NCBI RefSeq assembly: GCF_001050115.1
Contig: NZ_CP012024.1
Coordinates: forward strand, 1,282,001 to 1,346,000
From: Bacillus smithii
Lineage (GTDB): Bacteria > Bacillota > Bacilli > Bacillales > DSM-4216
Length of the DNA: 64,000 bases
Direction of reading: 5' to 3'
Shown here: piece by piece, positions 26,848-41,729 of the stretch
Position numbering within the stretch: the stretch's first letter is position 1
How the letters are laid out: each line of letters begins with the position of its first letter
Position numbers and translations under genes: made by a program
Notes under the pieces: generated by a model
The model's input: only the letters and a program-made list of their open reading frames with translations
What the model was told of the DNA's origin: nothing
Database searches by the model: none

Positions 26848-29800
26848 ACGTACAGATATTGAAAGCATTTTAGTAATTGGATCCGGCCCGATTATTATCG
26901 GTCAAGCAGCAGAATTTGACTATGCAGGGACGCAAGCTTGTTTGGCTTTGAAAGAGGAAGGCTATCGGGTCATTCTAGTCAACTCAAATCCGGCGACCAT
27001 TATGACGGATACTGAAATTGCCGATGTTGTGTATATGGAGCCTTTAACTTTAGAGTTTGTGACCCGAGTGATTCAAAAAGAACGACCTGACGCCATTTTG
27101 CCAACGCTTGGCGGTCAAACCGGCTTGAACTTAGCTGTCGAACTGGCGAAAGAAGGCGTGTTAGAACAGTACGGAGTGGAAATTTTAGGGACGAAGCTAT
27201 CCGCCATTCAAAAAGCAGAAGATCGGGAATTGTTCCGCAATCTGATGAAAGAATTGGGCGAACCGGTTCCGGAAAGCGAGATTGTCCACACTTTGGAAGA
27301 AGCCTATTCCTTTGTGGAAAAAATCGGTTATCCGGTCATTGTTCGTCCTGCCTATACACTTGGCGGGACCGGCGGCGGAATTTGCCATAACGAGGAAGAA
27401 CTCATTGAAATTGTATCAGGAGGACTGAAAAAAAGCCCGGTTCATCAATGCTTGGTAGAAAAAAGTATCGCCGGGTATAAGGAAATCGAATATGAAGTCA
27501 TGCGTGATTCCAATGACAATGCCATCGTTGTCTGCAACATGGAGAACATCGATCCGGTCGGCATTCATACAGGCGATTCCATCGTTGTAGCGCCAAGCCA
27601 AACACTTAGCGACCGCGAATATCAAATGCTTCGCAATACGTCATTAAAAATTATCCGCGCTTTAGAAATCGAAGGCGGATGCAATGTCCAGCTGGCGCTT
27701 GATCCGAACAGTTTCCATTACTATATCATCGAAGTGAATCCACGCGTTAGCCGCTCGTCGGCGCTCGCTTCAAAAGCAACGGGATATCCCATTGCCAAAT
27801 TGGCGGCCAAAATCGCTGTTGGATTAACACTTGATGAAATAAAGAACCCTGTGACCGGGAAAACGTACGCTTGTTTTGAACCGGCCCTTGATTATGTCGT
27901 TTCTAAAATTCCGCGTTGGCCATTTGATAAATTCGAATCGGCAAACCGCATTCTCGGAACGCAGATGAAAGCGACTGGAGAAGTAATGGCGATTGGAAGA
28001 ACGTTTGAAGAATCCATCTTAAAAGCCGTCCGCTCCCTGGAAAACAATGTGTTCCATTTAGAACGGAAAGAGTTGGCGGGACTGGATGAGCAAACATTGG
28101 CGACCCGAATTAAAACAGCAGATGATGAACGATTGTTTTGCATTGGCGAAGCTCTTCGCAGGGGGATTTCGATTGAAACCATCCATGAATGGAGCAAAAT
28201 CGATCTCTTTTTCTTAAAGAAGCTTCAAAACATTGTATCCTATGAATCTGTATTAAAAGCCCACCCGTTTGATGTGGAAAAAACGAAGAAAGCTAAACAA
28301 ATGGGCTTTGCCGATGCGACTATTGCAAAACTGTGGAACGTGACTGAAAAAGAAGTATATGACTGGAGAAAACAATACGGGATTGTTCCGGTTTATAAAA
28401 TGGTCGATACGTGTGCTGCCGAATTTGAGTCGGAAACTCCTTATTATTATGGAACGTATGAAGAGGAAAATGAATCGATTGTCACCCGTCGGAAATCGGT
28501 GGTCGTAATCGGATCTGGACCCATCCGAATTGGTCAAGGAGTGGAATTTGATTATGCGACGGTCCATTCTGTCTGGGCCATTCAAGAAGCAGGGTATGAA
28601 GCGATTATCATTAATAACAATCCGGAAACGGTTTCCACTGATTTCAGCATTTCGGATAAACTTTATTTCGAGCCGCTCACGATTGAAGATGTCATGAATA
28701 TTATTGATTTGGAAAAACCGGAAGGAGTTATCGTCCAATTCGGAGGACAGACAGCTATTAACTTGGCAGATTCATTAGTGGAGAGGGGAGTCAACATTTT
28801 AGGAACATCTCTGGAAGACATTGATCGTGCGGAAGATCGCGACAAGTTTGAAATCGCACTCGATCAATTCAACATTCCGAAACCGCTTGGAAAGACGGCC
28901 TTCTCCGCAGAAGAAGCAGTGAAAATCGCAGCTGAAATCGGCTACCCGGTTCTTGTGAGACCATCTTATGTGTTAGGTGGTCGTGCCATGGAAATCGTTT
29001 ATCATGAAGAGGAATTGCTTCATTACATGAAAAATGCTGTCAAAATCAATCCAGAACATCCGGTGCTGATTGATCGTTATCTAACAGGAAAAGAAATCGA
29101 GGTTGATGCCGTTTCGGATGGAAACGATGTGCTCATCCCGGGAATTATGGAGCATATTGAACGTGCCGGCGTCCATTCAGGTGATTCCATTGCTGTCTAC
29201 CCGCCGCAAACGTTGACGAAAGAACAGAAAGACAAAATCGTCGATTATACGATTAAATTAGCAAAAGGTTTAAACATTATCGGTTTACTGAATATTCAAT
29301 ATGTGGTGACCAAGGAAGATGTATTTGTTCTGGAAGTCAATCCGCGTTCAAGCCGCACAGTGCCGTTTTTAAGCAAAATCACGAATATTCCAATGGCAAA
29401 CTTGGCGACAAAAGCCATTTTGGGAACGAATTTAAAAGAAATGGGTTATTCTACAGGATTAGCTGAAGAACAAAAGGGTGTATATGTAAAAGTTCCTGTT
29501 TTTTCCTTTGCGAAGCTGCGCCAAGTGGATACAACACTTGGACCGGAAATGAAATCAACCGGGGAAGTGATGGGGAAAGACGTCACATTGGAAAAAGCGC
29601 TCTATAAAGGGCTGCTTGCTTCCGGAATCAAAATTCAGCAAAAAGGTTCCATCTTATTGACCGTTGCGGACAAGGATAAGGAAGAAACGTTGGAACTAGC
29701 CAAACGATTTGCGGCCATTGGCTTTAAACTTCTGGCGACAAGCGGTACAGCCAAATATTTGCAAATGGGAGGCATTTCAGCAGAAACGGTAGGAAAAATA

Positions 29801-30054
29801 GGCTCGAAACAGCCGGATATATTGGATGTCATTCGTCAAGGACAAGCGCAGTTTATCATTAATACGTTGACAAAAGGAAAGCAGCCGCAGCGCGACGGCT
29901 TTAAAATTCGGCGTGAAGCGGTGGAAAACGGCATTCCATGTTTAACGTCGCTAGATACAGCGGAAGCGATATTGAGAGTGCTGGAATCGATGACTTTTTC
30001 GATGGAAGCTATGCCGAAAACAAAAATGAAAGGACACATCGAGGCGGTGATGGC

Positions 30055-30058
<4 letters not shown>
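26840..30058 (+). CDS. pyrAB: Carbamoyl-phosphate synthase, pyrimidine-specific large chain
   Basis: The large chain makes carbamoyl phosphate from ammonia, bicarbonate and two ATP. The 1072-residue protein is an internal duplication of ATP-grasp units: [20 protein letters not shown] in the first half and a matching [19 protein letters not shown] in the second. An oligomerisation region lies between them and a C-terminal MGS-like regulatory domain ends it ([12 protein letters not shown]). Length is typical. ATG 26840 lies behind AAGGAG and overlaps the pyrAA stop; the longer in-frame start at 26819 is rejected. Confidence 0.97.
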
Positions 30059-32484
<2,426 letters not shown>

Positions 32485-32535
32485 ACCAGCAGATCTGAAA
32501 AAAAGCTGTAAAAATGGTGAGAGGAGAACAGTCAC

Positions 32536-33186
32536 ATGCAGAACGATCATATACAAAGTAAAAGAATAGCAGAACAGCTTCTCAATATTGAAGCCATCTA
32601 TTTGCAACCAAACGATCCATTTACATGGTCCTCAGGAATAAAATCGCCCATATATTGCGACAATCGTCTTACCCTCTCTTATCCGGCGGTGCGAAAAGAA
32701 GTTGCGAAAGGACTCGTTTCTTTGATTAACAAACATTTTTCAGAAGTACAATGCATTGCCGGGACTGCGACAGCGGGCATTCCTCATGCGGCTTGGGTAA
32801 GCGATCTACTCGATTTGCCCATGTGCTATGTTCGTTCAAAAGCGAAAAGCCATGGAAAAGGGAAACAAATAGAGGGAAAAGTACAGCCGGGCGTTAAAAC
32901 GGTGGTCGTAGAAGACTTAATTTCGACAGGAGGAAGCGCTATTCAAGCAGCTAACGTCTTGCGAGAATCAGGATGCGAGGTGCTTGGAGTCGTGTCGATT
33001 TTTACTTATGAACTTGAAATAGGAAAGCAGCTGCTTGATGAAGCCAATTTAAAAGCTTATAGTTTAAGCAATTATTCAGCGCTAATGGAAGTTGCTTTAG
33101 AAAAAGGAGCGATTCAACCCACGGATTTAGAGACTCTTCGTCAATGGCGGGAAAATCCTGAGCATTGGCCGATGGTACAATCGTAA
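32536..33186 (+). CDS. pyrE: Orotate phosphoribosyltransferase
   Basis: PyrE joins orotate to PRPP to give OMP. The 216-residue protein has the PRPP motif [20 protein letters not shown], the mobile loop [11 protein letters not shown], and [16 protein letters not shown] near the N-terminus. ATG 32536 follows GAGAGGAG. It is the last gene of the pyr operon and is separated from the convergent rqcH gene by a bidirectional terminator. Confidence 0.97.
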   Translation: MQNDHIQSKRIAEQLLNIEAIYLQPNDPFTWSSGIKSPIYCDNRLTLSYPAVRKEVAKGLVSLINKHFSEVQCIAGTATAGIPHAAWVSDLLDLPMCYVRSKAKSHGKGKQIEGKVQPGVKTVVVEDLISTGGSAIQAANVLRESGCEVLGVVSIFTYELEIGKQLLDEANLKAYSLSNYSALMEVALEKGAIQPTDLETLRQWRENPEHWPMVQS

Positions 33187-33195
33187 TACATAGAT

Positions 33196-33234
33196 GAAAA
33201 AATAAGGAAGAGAGCGACTCTTCCTTATTTTTTC
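33196..33234. terminator. Bidirectional terminator between pyrE and rqcH
   Basis: AAAAAATAAGGAAGAG and CTCTTCCTTATTTTTT form a perfect hairpin with loop AGCGA. It has a T run after the stem on both strands, so it can end both convergent transcripts. The rqcH stop codon (33225-33227) lies inside the stem. Confidence 0.9.
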
Positions 33235-34931
33235 AATTTCACCACTAAATCAGGATCCGGTGTAACATAAATGGTTTGCTGATTGTCATAGATGACAAAT
33301 CCAGGTTTTGAACCGTTCGGTTTTTTGACATAACGAATTTTCGTGTAATCCACCGGTACCGAACTGGAATGTTTTGCTTTGCTGAAATAAGCGGCCAGGT
33401 TGGCGGCTTCCAACAGCGTTTCTTCGGATGGGTTATTATGGCGAATCACAACATGGGAACCGGGAATGTCTTTTGTGTGCAGCCAAATATCATCTCGTCG
33501 AGCGAGTTTCGTTGTGACATAATCATTTTGTTTATTGTTTTTGCCCACTAATATAATCGTTCCGTCACTGGCTGTGTAAGTATCGATCATTGGTTTCTCT
33601 TTTCCTTGTTTTCTCTTCGCTTTCGATTTCATCCGCAAATAGCCTTCTTCCTCTAATTCTTCGCGGATTTCTTCAATGTCTTTCGGGGATGCGGATTCAA
33701 GCTGCTGAAGCAAATTTTCAAAGTATTGAATTTCTTGCTTTGTTTTATCGATTTGCTCGTTTACAACGACCAATGCATGTTTTGCTTTTTGATACTTCGA
33801 AAAATAAGACTGGGCATTTTCCGACGGACTTTTTTTCGGGTCCAAAGGAATGGTGACCTTTTCTCCGTTTTCATCATAATAATTGATGACTTCAATTTCC
33901 GTCATTCCTTTTTGAACGGCGTACAGATTGGCGGTCAGCAATTCGCCGAGTATTTGGTACTCATCGGCATTTTCCGCTTCCTGAAGCGTTTTTTCCAATT
34001 TTTTTAGCTTGGATATATTTTTTTCTAATTCATTTTTCACCAGTCGTTCTAAATCACTGCCCAGCTGTTTTACACGGTCCCGCTCCGCTTTGCCGAAATA
34101 AAAACGGTCAAGTAGAGAACTTAGGGAATGAAACGGCTGCTTGGTTCCTTTAAGATGATTGAGATCCCGCCAGTAAAAATGCTCTTTTTCGTCTCCTTTC
34201 CACAGCATTGGCTGAAAACGCCCTTCTTTTAGCGGCTGCAGCAGGCGAATAAAGGCAGCCGGGACTGTCGTACGGTTAGGAATTCCGGCTTCATGAAGCA
34301 CTTCCTTCGCGAACAACGGTGAAACACCGGAAAAGTGCTGAACTAGCTGTTTGTCGAGTTTTCCGCCATTAAAATCGAGGAGACGAAGCACGTCATCTTC
34401 GGTCGCCTCCAGTGGATTCAACTTGTTTTGGGAAGGCGGATATAAATATTCGTTTCCTGGCAATACGGTTCGGTACCGGCTAAGGGCAGGCGTAATATGT
34501 TTAATGCTGTCAATAATTTTCTGCGTCGGCTGATCCACCAGGACAATATTGCTGTGGCGTCCCATAATTTCAACGATTAACTGTTTAGTAGAAACATCGC
34601 CGATTTCGTTTTTTCCTTTTAGCTTAAAAATCAGTATACGGTCCAATTCTTTCTGTTTCAGTTCTTCGATAATAGCCCCTTCTAAGTGCTTGCGCAAAAG
34701 CATGCAGAACATGGGCGGTTCTTTCGGATTTTCGTACGGCTCATTTGTCAGCTGCACCCTGGCATAGGTAGGATGGGCAGATAGAAGCAGTTTATAATTT
34801 TTCCCTTTGGAACGGACGATGAGAATAATTTCGTTTTTATAAGGTTGATGGATTTTCGTAATTCTTCCGCCAGTGAGTACTTTTTGCAGCTCCATCATCA
34901 TGGCGTGGGTAAATAATCCGTCAAACGACAT
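33225..34931 (-). CDS. rqcH: Ribosome quality control factor RqcH (NEMF/Rqc2 family, FbpA-like)
   Basis: RqcH binds stalled 50S subunits carrying peptidyl-tRNA and directs C-terminal poly-alanine tailing for proteolysis. The 568-residue protein has the NFACT-N domain (residues 1-180), a helical and coiled-coil middle with long K/E-rich stretches (about 280-430), and the NFACT-R domain near the end ([20 protein letters not shown], read in parts). The Asp97-Arg98 pair (KELDRIL) known to be required in B. subtilis is present at the same numbers. It is transcribed against its neighbours. The older name is fibronectin-binding protein FbpA/YloA. Confidence 0.94.
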   Translation of the reverse strand: MSFDGLFTHAMMMELQKVLTGGRITKIHQPYKNEIILIVRSKGKNYKLLLSAHPTYARVQLTNEPYENPKEPPMFCMLLRKHLEGAIIEELKQKELDRILIFKLKGKNEIGDVSTKQLIVEIMGRHSNIVLVDQPTQKIIDSIKHITPALSRYRTVLPGNEYLYPPSQNKLNPLEATEDDVLRLLDFNGGKLDKQLVQHFSGVSPLFAKEVLHEAGIPNRTTVPAAFIRLLQPLKEGRFQPMLWKGDEKEHFYWRDLNHLKGTKQPFHSLSSLLDRFYFGKAERDRVKQLGSDLERLVKNELEKNISKLKKLEKTLQEAENADEYQILGELLTANLYAVQKGMTEIEVINYYDENGEKVTIPLDPKKSPSENAQSYFSKYQKAKHALVVVNEQIDKTKQEIQYFENLLQQLESASPKDIEEIREELEEEGYLRMKSKAKRKQGKEKPMIDTYTASDGTIILVGKNNKQNDYVTTKLARRDDIWLHTKDIPGSHVVIRHNNPSEETLLEAANLAAYFSKAKHSSSVPVDYTKIRYVKKPNGSKPGFVIYDNQQTIYVTPDPDLVVKLKK

Positions 34932-35215
34932 AATGAAACATCCTTTTCTTTATATGATTTTAATGTTCCTTGTAAGAGCGTCCTTTTTTATGAATCTTTA
35001 TTATTATAATGGAAACTCTCATTGAGTTGTTGTTAGAAATCTGTGCAAGGGAATTATGAATGGATTAAAATCCATTAGCCTTCATTTGTTTTTGCCATCA
35101 CAACTAACTCCAAGCGTGAAAAGTGCTCTTTTCTAATAAATCATATCATTTTTTTGGACGAGTCTGAATAACCTTGCTATAAGAGCGACGTTTAAGGGGA
35201 GAGTGTGATAGAGAA
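34932..35215. promoter_or_regulatory. Divergent promoter region between rqcH and the calcium ATPase gene
   Basis: On the plus strand TTGGAC (35154-35159) and TATAAG (35178-35183) are 18 nt apart, with a TG extension before the -10; they probably drive the ATPase gene. On the minus strand an AT-rich -10-like TATAATAATAA lies near 35003-35013 upstream of rqcH, without a convincing -35. No gene is seen. B. subtilis has the cysH sulfate-assimilation cluster near this locus; it is absent here. Confidence 0.5.
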
Positions 35216-37897
35216 ATGAAATTCTATGAGATGGAAAGGCCGGATATAGAAAAAAAATTGAATGTTAATCTGGAAAAGGGATTGAACTCAAAAGAAGTAG
35301 AAAAACGGAGAAAACAATTCGGCGTTAATGAATTGGAAGAAGGGGAATCCCAGTCCGCGTTTAAATTGTTTATTTCTCAGTTTAAAGATTTTATGATATT
35401 GGTTTTACTGGCAGCTACCTTAGTGTCTGGATTGATGGGGGAGTACATGGACGCGATCGCTATCGTTGCCATCGTGATCGTGAATGGGTTTCTTGGCTTT
35501 TTTCAGGAACGTAAAGCCGAACAATCTTTGCAAGCATTAAAGGAATTATCTGCTCCCAAAGTAAACGTGCTCCGGAACGGTGAATGGATAAAAATTCCTT
35601 CAAAAGAGCTCGTGATCGGGGACGTGATGAAATTCGAAAGCGGAGACCGAATTGGTGCCGACGTCCGTATTTTAAAAGCGAATAACTTAGAATTGGAAGA
35701 GTCCGCTTTAACAGGAGAATCGGTCCCTGTACCTAAAATCGCTGAATCGATTCACGGGGAACATTTAAATATCGGGGATTTAGAGAATATGGCTTTCATG
35801 GGGACAATGGTTACGAGGGGAAACGGAATCGGAGTTGTTACGGCAATCGGCATGAATACGGCAATGGGAAAAATTGCTGATTTGCTTCAAAATGCCGAAA
35901 CCCTTTCTACCCCGCTCCAAATGCGGTTGGAACAGCTGGGAAAAGTATTAATTGTCGCCGCTTTGTTTTTAACGGCGTTAGTGGTGGGCATTGGGATTTT
36001 GCAAGGTCATGGTTTTTATGAAATGATTTTTGCTGGCGTATCGCTGGCGGTTGCGGCGATTCCGGAAGGGCTTCCGGCCATTGTGACAGTCGCTTTGTCA
36101 TTGGGGGTTCAGCGGATGATTAAAAAAAGGGCCGTTGTCCGCAAATTGCCGGCTGTCGAAACGCTTGGATGCGCATCCGTTATTTGTTCCGATAAAACCG
36201 GAACGATGACGCAAAATAAAATGTCCGTGACCCATTTATGGTCGAATGGGAAAACGTGGACCGTAAGCGGAACAGGTTTTTCACCGAATGGAGAATTTTT
36301 TGAAGATGGCGTCCGGATCATACCCCAACGGGAAAAAAGTCTTTACCAGCTGCTGACATTCGGACTTTTATGTAATCATGCGGAGTTAAAACAAAACAAG
36401 CGTGATTTTTTTATTGACGGCGATCCAACGGAAGGGGCTTTATTGGTGGCGGCGATGAAAGCGGGCCTGACAAGGGAGAATTTGTCGCAACAATTCACAA
36501 TTGAACAAGAATTCGCGTTCGACTCTATTCGAAAAATGATGTCCGTTGTGGTGAAAGATCAAAGCGGGCAGCGTTTTGTCATCACCAAAGGAGCACCGGA
36601 CGTGTTAATCCAAAAGTGTTCGTCGATTCTATGGAACGAGAAAAAGGTAAACTTTTCCCGGGATCATAAAAAGATCGTAGACAACGTAATCAGTGATTTT
36701 GCTGGCATGGCTCTTCGCAATATTGCAGTTGCTTACAAACCGCTTAAGGAGAGGGAATCAGCTATTCAAAATGTAGAAGAAGCGGAAAAAGAGCTTATTT
36801 TTATTGGCATTGAAGGAATGATTGATCCGCCTCGTCCGGAAGTCAGACAAGCCATCAAAGAGTGCCGAGAAGCTGGCATTAAGACCATTATGATTACAGG
36901 AGACCATGTAATGACAGCAAGAGCCATTGCCAAGCAATTAGGGATTTTAGATAATCGTTCCAAAGTGGTCAGTGGTCAGGAACTTAATCAAATGTCTATC
37001 GCTGAACTGGAAGAAGTAGTTCAAGATACAGCTGTATTCGCCAGAGTCTCCCCGGAACATAAATTAAAAATCGTTCGGGCTCTCCAAAATAATGGCCACA
37101 TTGTGGCGATGACGGGAGATGGAGTCAATGACGCACCTGCCATCAAAGCTGCTGATATCGGGATTGCCATGGGGATCTCGGGTACAGATGTGGCTAAAGA
37201 AGCTTCTTCGCTTGTGCTCATGGACGACAATTTTGCCACTATTAAGTCAGCGATTCAAGAAGGAAGAAATATATATGAAAATATTCGCAAATTTATTCGC
37301 TATTTATTAGCTTCCAATGTAGGGGAAATTTTAGTGATGCTATTTGCCATGATTTTAGCCTTTCCTCTTCCACTCGTCCCCATTCAAATTTTATGGGTCA
37401 ATTTAGTGACGGATGGACTTCCGGCCATGGCACTAGGACTGGACCATCCGGAAGAAGATGTGATGAAGCGCAAACCGAGAAATCCAAAAGAAGGGGTATT
37501 TGCTCGTGGTCTTGGTTGGAAGGTTTTGTCCAGAGGATTTTTAATTGGCGCTGTCACCATCATCGCTTTTATTGTTGCTCGAAAACAGCATCCGGAAAAT
37601 TTAGCCTATGCTCAAACGATTGCTTTTGCCACTTTAACCGTTAGTCAATTGATTCTTGTATTTGATTGTAGAAGCGAACATTCGATCTTTTCTCGAAATC
37701 CGTTTGAGAATCGTTGGCTCGTTCTGGCTGTTCTCTCATCGGCCGTTCTATTGCTGGCGGTGATCTATATTCCTTCGCTGCAGCCGGTTTTTCAAACGGT
37801 CACCCTTCCTCCCAGGGAATGGCTGCTTATATTAGGGCTAAGTGCATTACCGACATTTCTTTTGGCAGGCTCTTTTTATACAAGAAAAAGAAAATGA
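35216..37897 (+). CDS. yloB: Cation-transporting P-type ATPase, calcium (SERCA-like) type YloB
   Basis: This is a P2A-type pump that probably exports calcium; the B. subtilis homologue affects spore heat resistance. The 893-residue protein has the N-terminal cation-ATPase domain, the TGES loop (ALTGESVPVPK), the PEGLP membrane motif (AAIPEGLPAIV), the phosphorylation site SDKTGTMTQNKM, KGAPDVLI in the nucleotide domain, MITGDHVMTARAIA, the hinge TGDGVNDAPAIKAADIGIAMG, read in parts, and a C-terminal four-helix membrane domain. Length is typical. ATG 35216 has GGGGAG about 15 nt upstream. Ion specificity is inferred from the family. Confidence 0.92.
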   Translation: MKFYEMERPDIEKKLNVNLEKGLNSKEVEKRRKQFGVNELEEGESQSAFKLFISQFKDFMILVLLAATLVSGLMGEYMDAIAIVAIVIVNGFLGFFQERKAEQSLQALKELSAPKVNVLRNGEWIKIPSKELVIGDVMKFESGDRIGADVRILKANNLELEESALTGESVPVPKIAESIHGEHLNIGDLENMAFMGTMVTRGNGIGVVTAIGMNTAMGKIADLLQNAETLSTPLQMRLEQLGKVLIVAALFLTALVVGIGILQGHGFYEMIFAGVSLAVAAIPEGLPAIVTVALSLGVQRMIKKRAVVRKLPAVETLGCASVICSDKTGTMTQNKMSVTHLWSNGKTWTVSGTGFSPNGEFFEDGVRIIPQREKSLYQLLTFGLLCNHAELKQNKRDFFIDGDPTEGALLVAAMKAGLTRENLSQQFTIEQEFAFDSIRKMMSVVVKDQSGQRFVITKGAPDVLIQKCSSILWNEKKVNFSRDHKKIVDNVISDFAGMALRNIAVAYKPLKERESAIQNVEEAEKELIFIGIEGMIDPPRPEVRQAIKECREAGIKTIMITGDHVMTARAIAKQLGILDNRSKVVSGQELNQMSIAELEEVVQDTAVFARVSPEHKLKIVRALQNNGHIVAMTGDGVNDAPAIKAADIGIAMGISGTDVAKEASSLVLMDDNFATIKSAIQEGRNIYENIRKFIRYLLASNVGEILVMLFAMILAFPLPLVPIQILWVNLVTDGLPAMALGLDHPEEDVMKRKPRNPKEGVFARGLGWKVLSRGFLIGAVTIIAFIVARKQHPENLAYAQTIAFATLTVSQLILVFDCRSEHSIFSRNPFENRWLVLAVLSSAVLLLAVIYIPSLQPVFQTVTLPPREWLLILGLSALPTFLLAGSFYTRKRK

Positions 37898-37912
37898 TTT
37901 GTGATATAATCC

Positions 37913-37952
37913 AAAAGGTATCAGAGGATTTCCTCTATACCTTTTCTTTTTG
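37913..37952 (+). terminator. Rho-independent terminator after yloB
   Basis: AAAAGGTATCAGAGGA pairs with TCCTCTATACCTTTT (one bulge), followed by CTTTTTG. It follows the ATPase gene by 16 nt. Confidence 0.82.
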
Positions 37953-38187
37953 CAGAAAGACATTTATCATAATGGACCCTTTTTTCATCATGTCAATATA
38001 TGTAATTGACTGAATCAATAAGAAGGTTGCGTCCGATTGTCAGCTGTCCCAAAAATGCATAAAGCTTGAATGACAGCAATCCGGAAGATTACCTTGTGGA
38101 TGAAGGACATTTGGGAGGGTGAAATGCTCTCCTCGATAGACGTTGTTCGTAAAAGAGAAATTCATAGCTGGATAGGATGTGAAACCG

Positions 38188-39066
38188 ATGGTTGTTAGCA
38201 TGACAGGCTTTGGAAGAAGCAAAGCAGAGTCTGCTCAGCATGCGGTTACGGTTGAAATGAAATCAGTGAACCACCGCTTTTGCGAGTTTACGATACGCAT
38301 GCCCCGACAGTTATTAAAGCTGGAAGATAAAATCAAAAAATATCTCGGACAATACATAAAACGTGGGCGTGTTGAAATTTTTGTGATCATCGAAGGAGCG
38401 GGGGCTCTTAAACGTTCAATACATGTTGACTGGAATTTGATTGAGGATTATTATCAATTCATAAAAAAAATAAAAGAAAAATATCAGTTAAATGGCGAAA
38501 TCCAAATCAGCGACTTTCTTCGTAAAGAAGAATTAATTACGATAGAAGAAAGAGAGGAAGAAAACGAGGAACTTGAAAAACTTGTTTTCCAAACGATAGA
38601 AGAAGCTGTTCGAAATTTGTTGGAAATGCGTAGATTAGAAGGGGAACAGCTTGAAAAAGATTTGCTGATTCAATTAAATAAAATTCAGACGGTCATTAAA
38701 AAAATTCAATCTCTTGCACCGAAAGTGTCCAAGCATTATCAAGAACGCCTTGAAAAGAAAGTAAAAGAAGCTGTGTCCAATAACGAGGTGGATGAAGCCA
38801 GAATTTTATCGGAAGTGGCTATTTTGGCTGATAAAGCGGATATTAATGAGGAATGTGTAAGATTAGCCAGCCATATAAAGCAATTTTCACAGCTTTTGGA
38901 GAAAGATGAACCGATCGGCAGAAGGCTTGATTTCATCATTCAAGAAATGAACAGAGAAGTCAATACGATTGGTTCCAAAGCGAATGACTCAGAGATCGCG
39001 GCAAATGTCATTGAATTAAAAAGCTGTTTAGAAAAAATGAAAGAACAAGTACAAAATATTGAGTAA
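38188..39066 (+). CDS. yloC: YicC-family endoribonuclease/stress protein YloC
   Basis: YicC family proteins are hexameric; E. coli YicC has been reported as an endoribonuclease acting on the small RNA RyhB. The 292-residue protein has the N-terminal signature [33 protein letters not shown], a helical and charged middle, and the conserved C-terminal [20 protein letters not shown], read in parts. ATG 38188 has GGATGTG about 8 nt upstream; GTG 38179 is a poorer alternative. It heads the remA-gmk-rpoZ cluster as in other Bacillaceae. Confidence 0.88.
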   Translation: MVVSMTGFGRSKAESAQHAVTVEMKSVNHRFCEFTIRMPRQLLKLEDKIKKYLGQYIKRGRVEIFVIIEGAGALKRSIHVDWNLIEDYYQFIKKIKEKYQLNGEIQISDFLRKEELITIEEREEENEELEKLVFQTIEEAVRNLLEMRRLEGEQLEKDLLIQLNKIQTVIKKIQSLAPKVSKHYQERLEKKVKEAVSNNEVDEARILSEVAILADKADINEECVRLASHIKQFSQLLEKDEPIGRRLDFIIQEMNREVNTIGSKANDSEIAANVIELKSCLEKMKEQVQNIE

Positions 39067-39115
39067 TAGGTCAGAACTTCTACGTTCAAAATCAAACATT
39101 GATTGGAGGAGCCGC

Positions 39116-39998
<883 letters not shown>

Positions 39999-39999
39999 T

Positions 40000-40227
40000 A
40001 TGCTTTATCCATCGATTGACTCTTTATTAAAGAAAATTGATTCCAAATACTCACTTGTCAGCATTGCCGCCAAAAGAGCGCGTCAATTACAAGATCATCC
40101 TGAAGACGAACTTTTAGATTCCTATGTTTCACAGAAATATGTCGGTAAAGCATTGGAAGAAATAGATGCCGAGTATTTAACCTTAAAAGAAAAAACAGAA
40201 GGTACAACTTACTCCGATGAAGGATAA
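40000..40227 (+). CDS. rpoZ: DNA-directed RNA polymerase omega subunit
   Basis: Omega helps assemble RNA polymerase. The 75-residue protein has the family pattern [27 protein letters not shown] (read in parts) and the conserved [12 protein letters not shown] segment. ATG 40000 starts one base after the gmk stop, with TTGGAGG just inside the gmk end. It is slightly longer than the B. subtilis protein (67) because of the polar C-terminal tail. Confidence 0.94.
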   Translation: MLYPSIDSLLKKIDSKYSLVSIAAKRARQLQDHPEDELLDSYVSQKYVGKALEEIDAEYLTLKEKTEGTTYSDEG

Positions 40228-40254
40228 CAACCTTATTAGGTTGTTATTTTTTCT
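40224..40254 (+). terminator. Rho-independent terminator after rpoZ
   Basis: AACAACCT pairs with AGGTTGTT around the loop TATT, followed by ATTTTTTC. It directly follows the rpoZ stop codon. Confidence 0.88.
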
Positions 40255-40514
40255 TAATCAAAAAAGTCGAATCATGTCAGCGGTTTTCATTCGTGTGACA
40301 TAAAAGCATAGACAAGTCAGTCGTTTATACGAAGAAGGAATTTTGAAATAGGAAGAGATGCTTTTAACCTGTAGGCGCCCATTAACCGATTTTATTTCCG
40401 TGAGGTTTTTTGTTTTGCTTCTTGATCCGGAATGTTTCGTTTACAAAGTCGAGTGAAAAAACAAAGCTTTTCTGTCCAATAGCGGTACAATGGTATAGAG
40501 AAGGGGGTTTCATA
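40255..40514. other. Gene-free stretch before coaBC
   Basis: About 260 nt contain no supported gene. A -10-like TACAAT at 40486-40491 lies 24 nt before the coaBC start, but its -35 is poor (AAGCTT region), so a promoter is likely but not located with confidence. Confidence 0.45.
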
Positions 40515-41729
40515 ATGTTGAAAGGAAAAAACATCTTACTATGCGTTACAGGTGGCATTGCCGTTTACAAAGCAGCGGCATTGACCAGTAAATTAACGCA
40601 GGCGGGGGCTTCTGTAAAAGTCATTATGTCCAACGGAGCTCAAAAATTTGTCACGCCCTTAACGTTTCAAGCGCTGTCTAGAAACGATGTTTATACAGAT
40701 ACATTTGATGAAAAGCATCCCGAATCGATCGCCCATATTGACCTGGCAGATTGGGCCGATCTCGTTCTCGTGGCGCCGGCTACAGCGAATATAATCGGAA
40801 AACTTGCCAACGGCATAGCGGATGATATGATTTCGACGACTTTGCTTGCTGCTACTGCTCCGGTTTGGATAGCGCCGGCAATGAACGTCCATATGTACGA
40901 CCATCCTGCGGTGAAGCGGAATATTGAACGTCTGCAATCTTACGGTTATCAATTTGTAGAACCAAATGAAGGTTATTTGGCTTGCGGATATGTAGGAAAA
41001 GGAAGGATGGAGGAACCGGAGAACATTGTCAAGTTGATTAGCTCGTATTGGGAAAAAGAAAAAAATCAGCCTTTGAAAGGAAAGAAAATCGTCATAACAG
41101 CGGGGCCGACACGCGAAATTTTAGATCCTGTCCGCTTTTTTTCCAACCGTTCTAGCGGAAAAATGGGATACGCCTTGGCGGAAGAGGCCCATCAATTAGG
41201 AGCTGATGTAACGCTTATTTCCGGCCCGGTTTCGTTAAATCCGCCGATCGGTGTGAACGTAAAATATATAGAAAACGCAGAAGAAATGTACGACGCCGTA
41301 CTGGAGGAGTTTCCGTCCGCAGACATTGTCATTAAAAGTGCGGCTGTTGCCGATTATCGTCCAAAACAAGTATCCAATGAAAAGATGAAAAAACAGGATG
41401 GAGATTTGATCATCCAAATGGAACGGACGAAAGATATTTTAAAAACGCTCGGCGAAAGAAAAGATCATCAGTTCCTCGTTGGTTTTGCCGCTGAGACTTC
41501 CAATCTCGATGAATATGCAATGAGTAAATTGAAGCGGAAAAACGCAGATATGATCATTGCCAATAATGTGAACGAAAAAGGCGCCGGCTTTGAGGAAGAT
41601 ACCAATATTGTGACAATCTATAAAAAAGACGGTTCAAACAAACGATTAGGGCTTATGTCCAAAAAAGAATTGGCAAAAGAAATCTTTCGTGAAATCGTCA
41701 AAACGCTTCAAGAGGAAAGATCAAAATGA
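40515..41729 (+). CDS. coaBC: Bifunctional phosphopantothenoylcysteine synthetase/decarboxylase
   Basis: CoaBC carries out two steps of coenzyme A synthesis. The 404-residue protein has an N-terminal flavin-dependent decarboxylase (CoaC) domain with CVTGGIAVYKA, the catalytic-His segment ESIAHIDLADWADL, and the PAMNVHMYDHP motif. A C-terminal synthetase (CoaB) domain starts near residue 187 (GKKIVITAGPTREILDPVR) and includes FFSNRSSGKMGYALA and IKSAAVADYRP. ATG 40515 follows GAAGGGGG; the upstream in-frame extension was rejected. The end overlaps priA by 4 nt. Confidence 0.96.
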   Translation: MLKGKNILLCVTGGIAVYKAAALTSKLTQAGASVKVIMSNGAQKFVTPLTFQALSRNDVYTDTFDEKHPESIAHIDLADWADLVLVAPATANIIGKLANGIADDMISTTLLAATAPVWIAPAMNVHMYDHPAVKRNIERLQSYGYQFVEPNEGYLACGYVGKGRMEEPENIVKLISSYWEKEKNQPLKGKKIVITAGPTREILDPVRFFSNRSSGKMGYALAEEAHQLGADVTLISGPVSLNPPIGVNVKYIENAEEMYDAVLEEFPSADIVIKSAAVADYRPKQVSNEKMKKQDGDLIIQMERTKDILKTLGERKDHQFLVGFAAETSNLDEYAMSKLKRKNADMIIANNVNEKGAGFEEDTNIVTIYKKDGSNKRLGLMSKKELAKEIFREIVKTLQEERSK

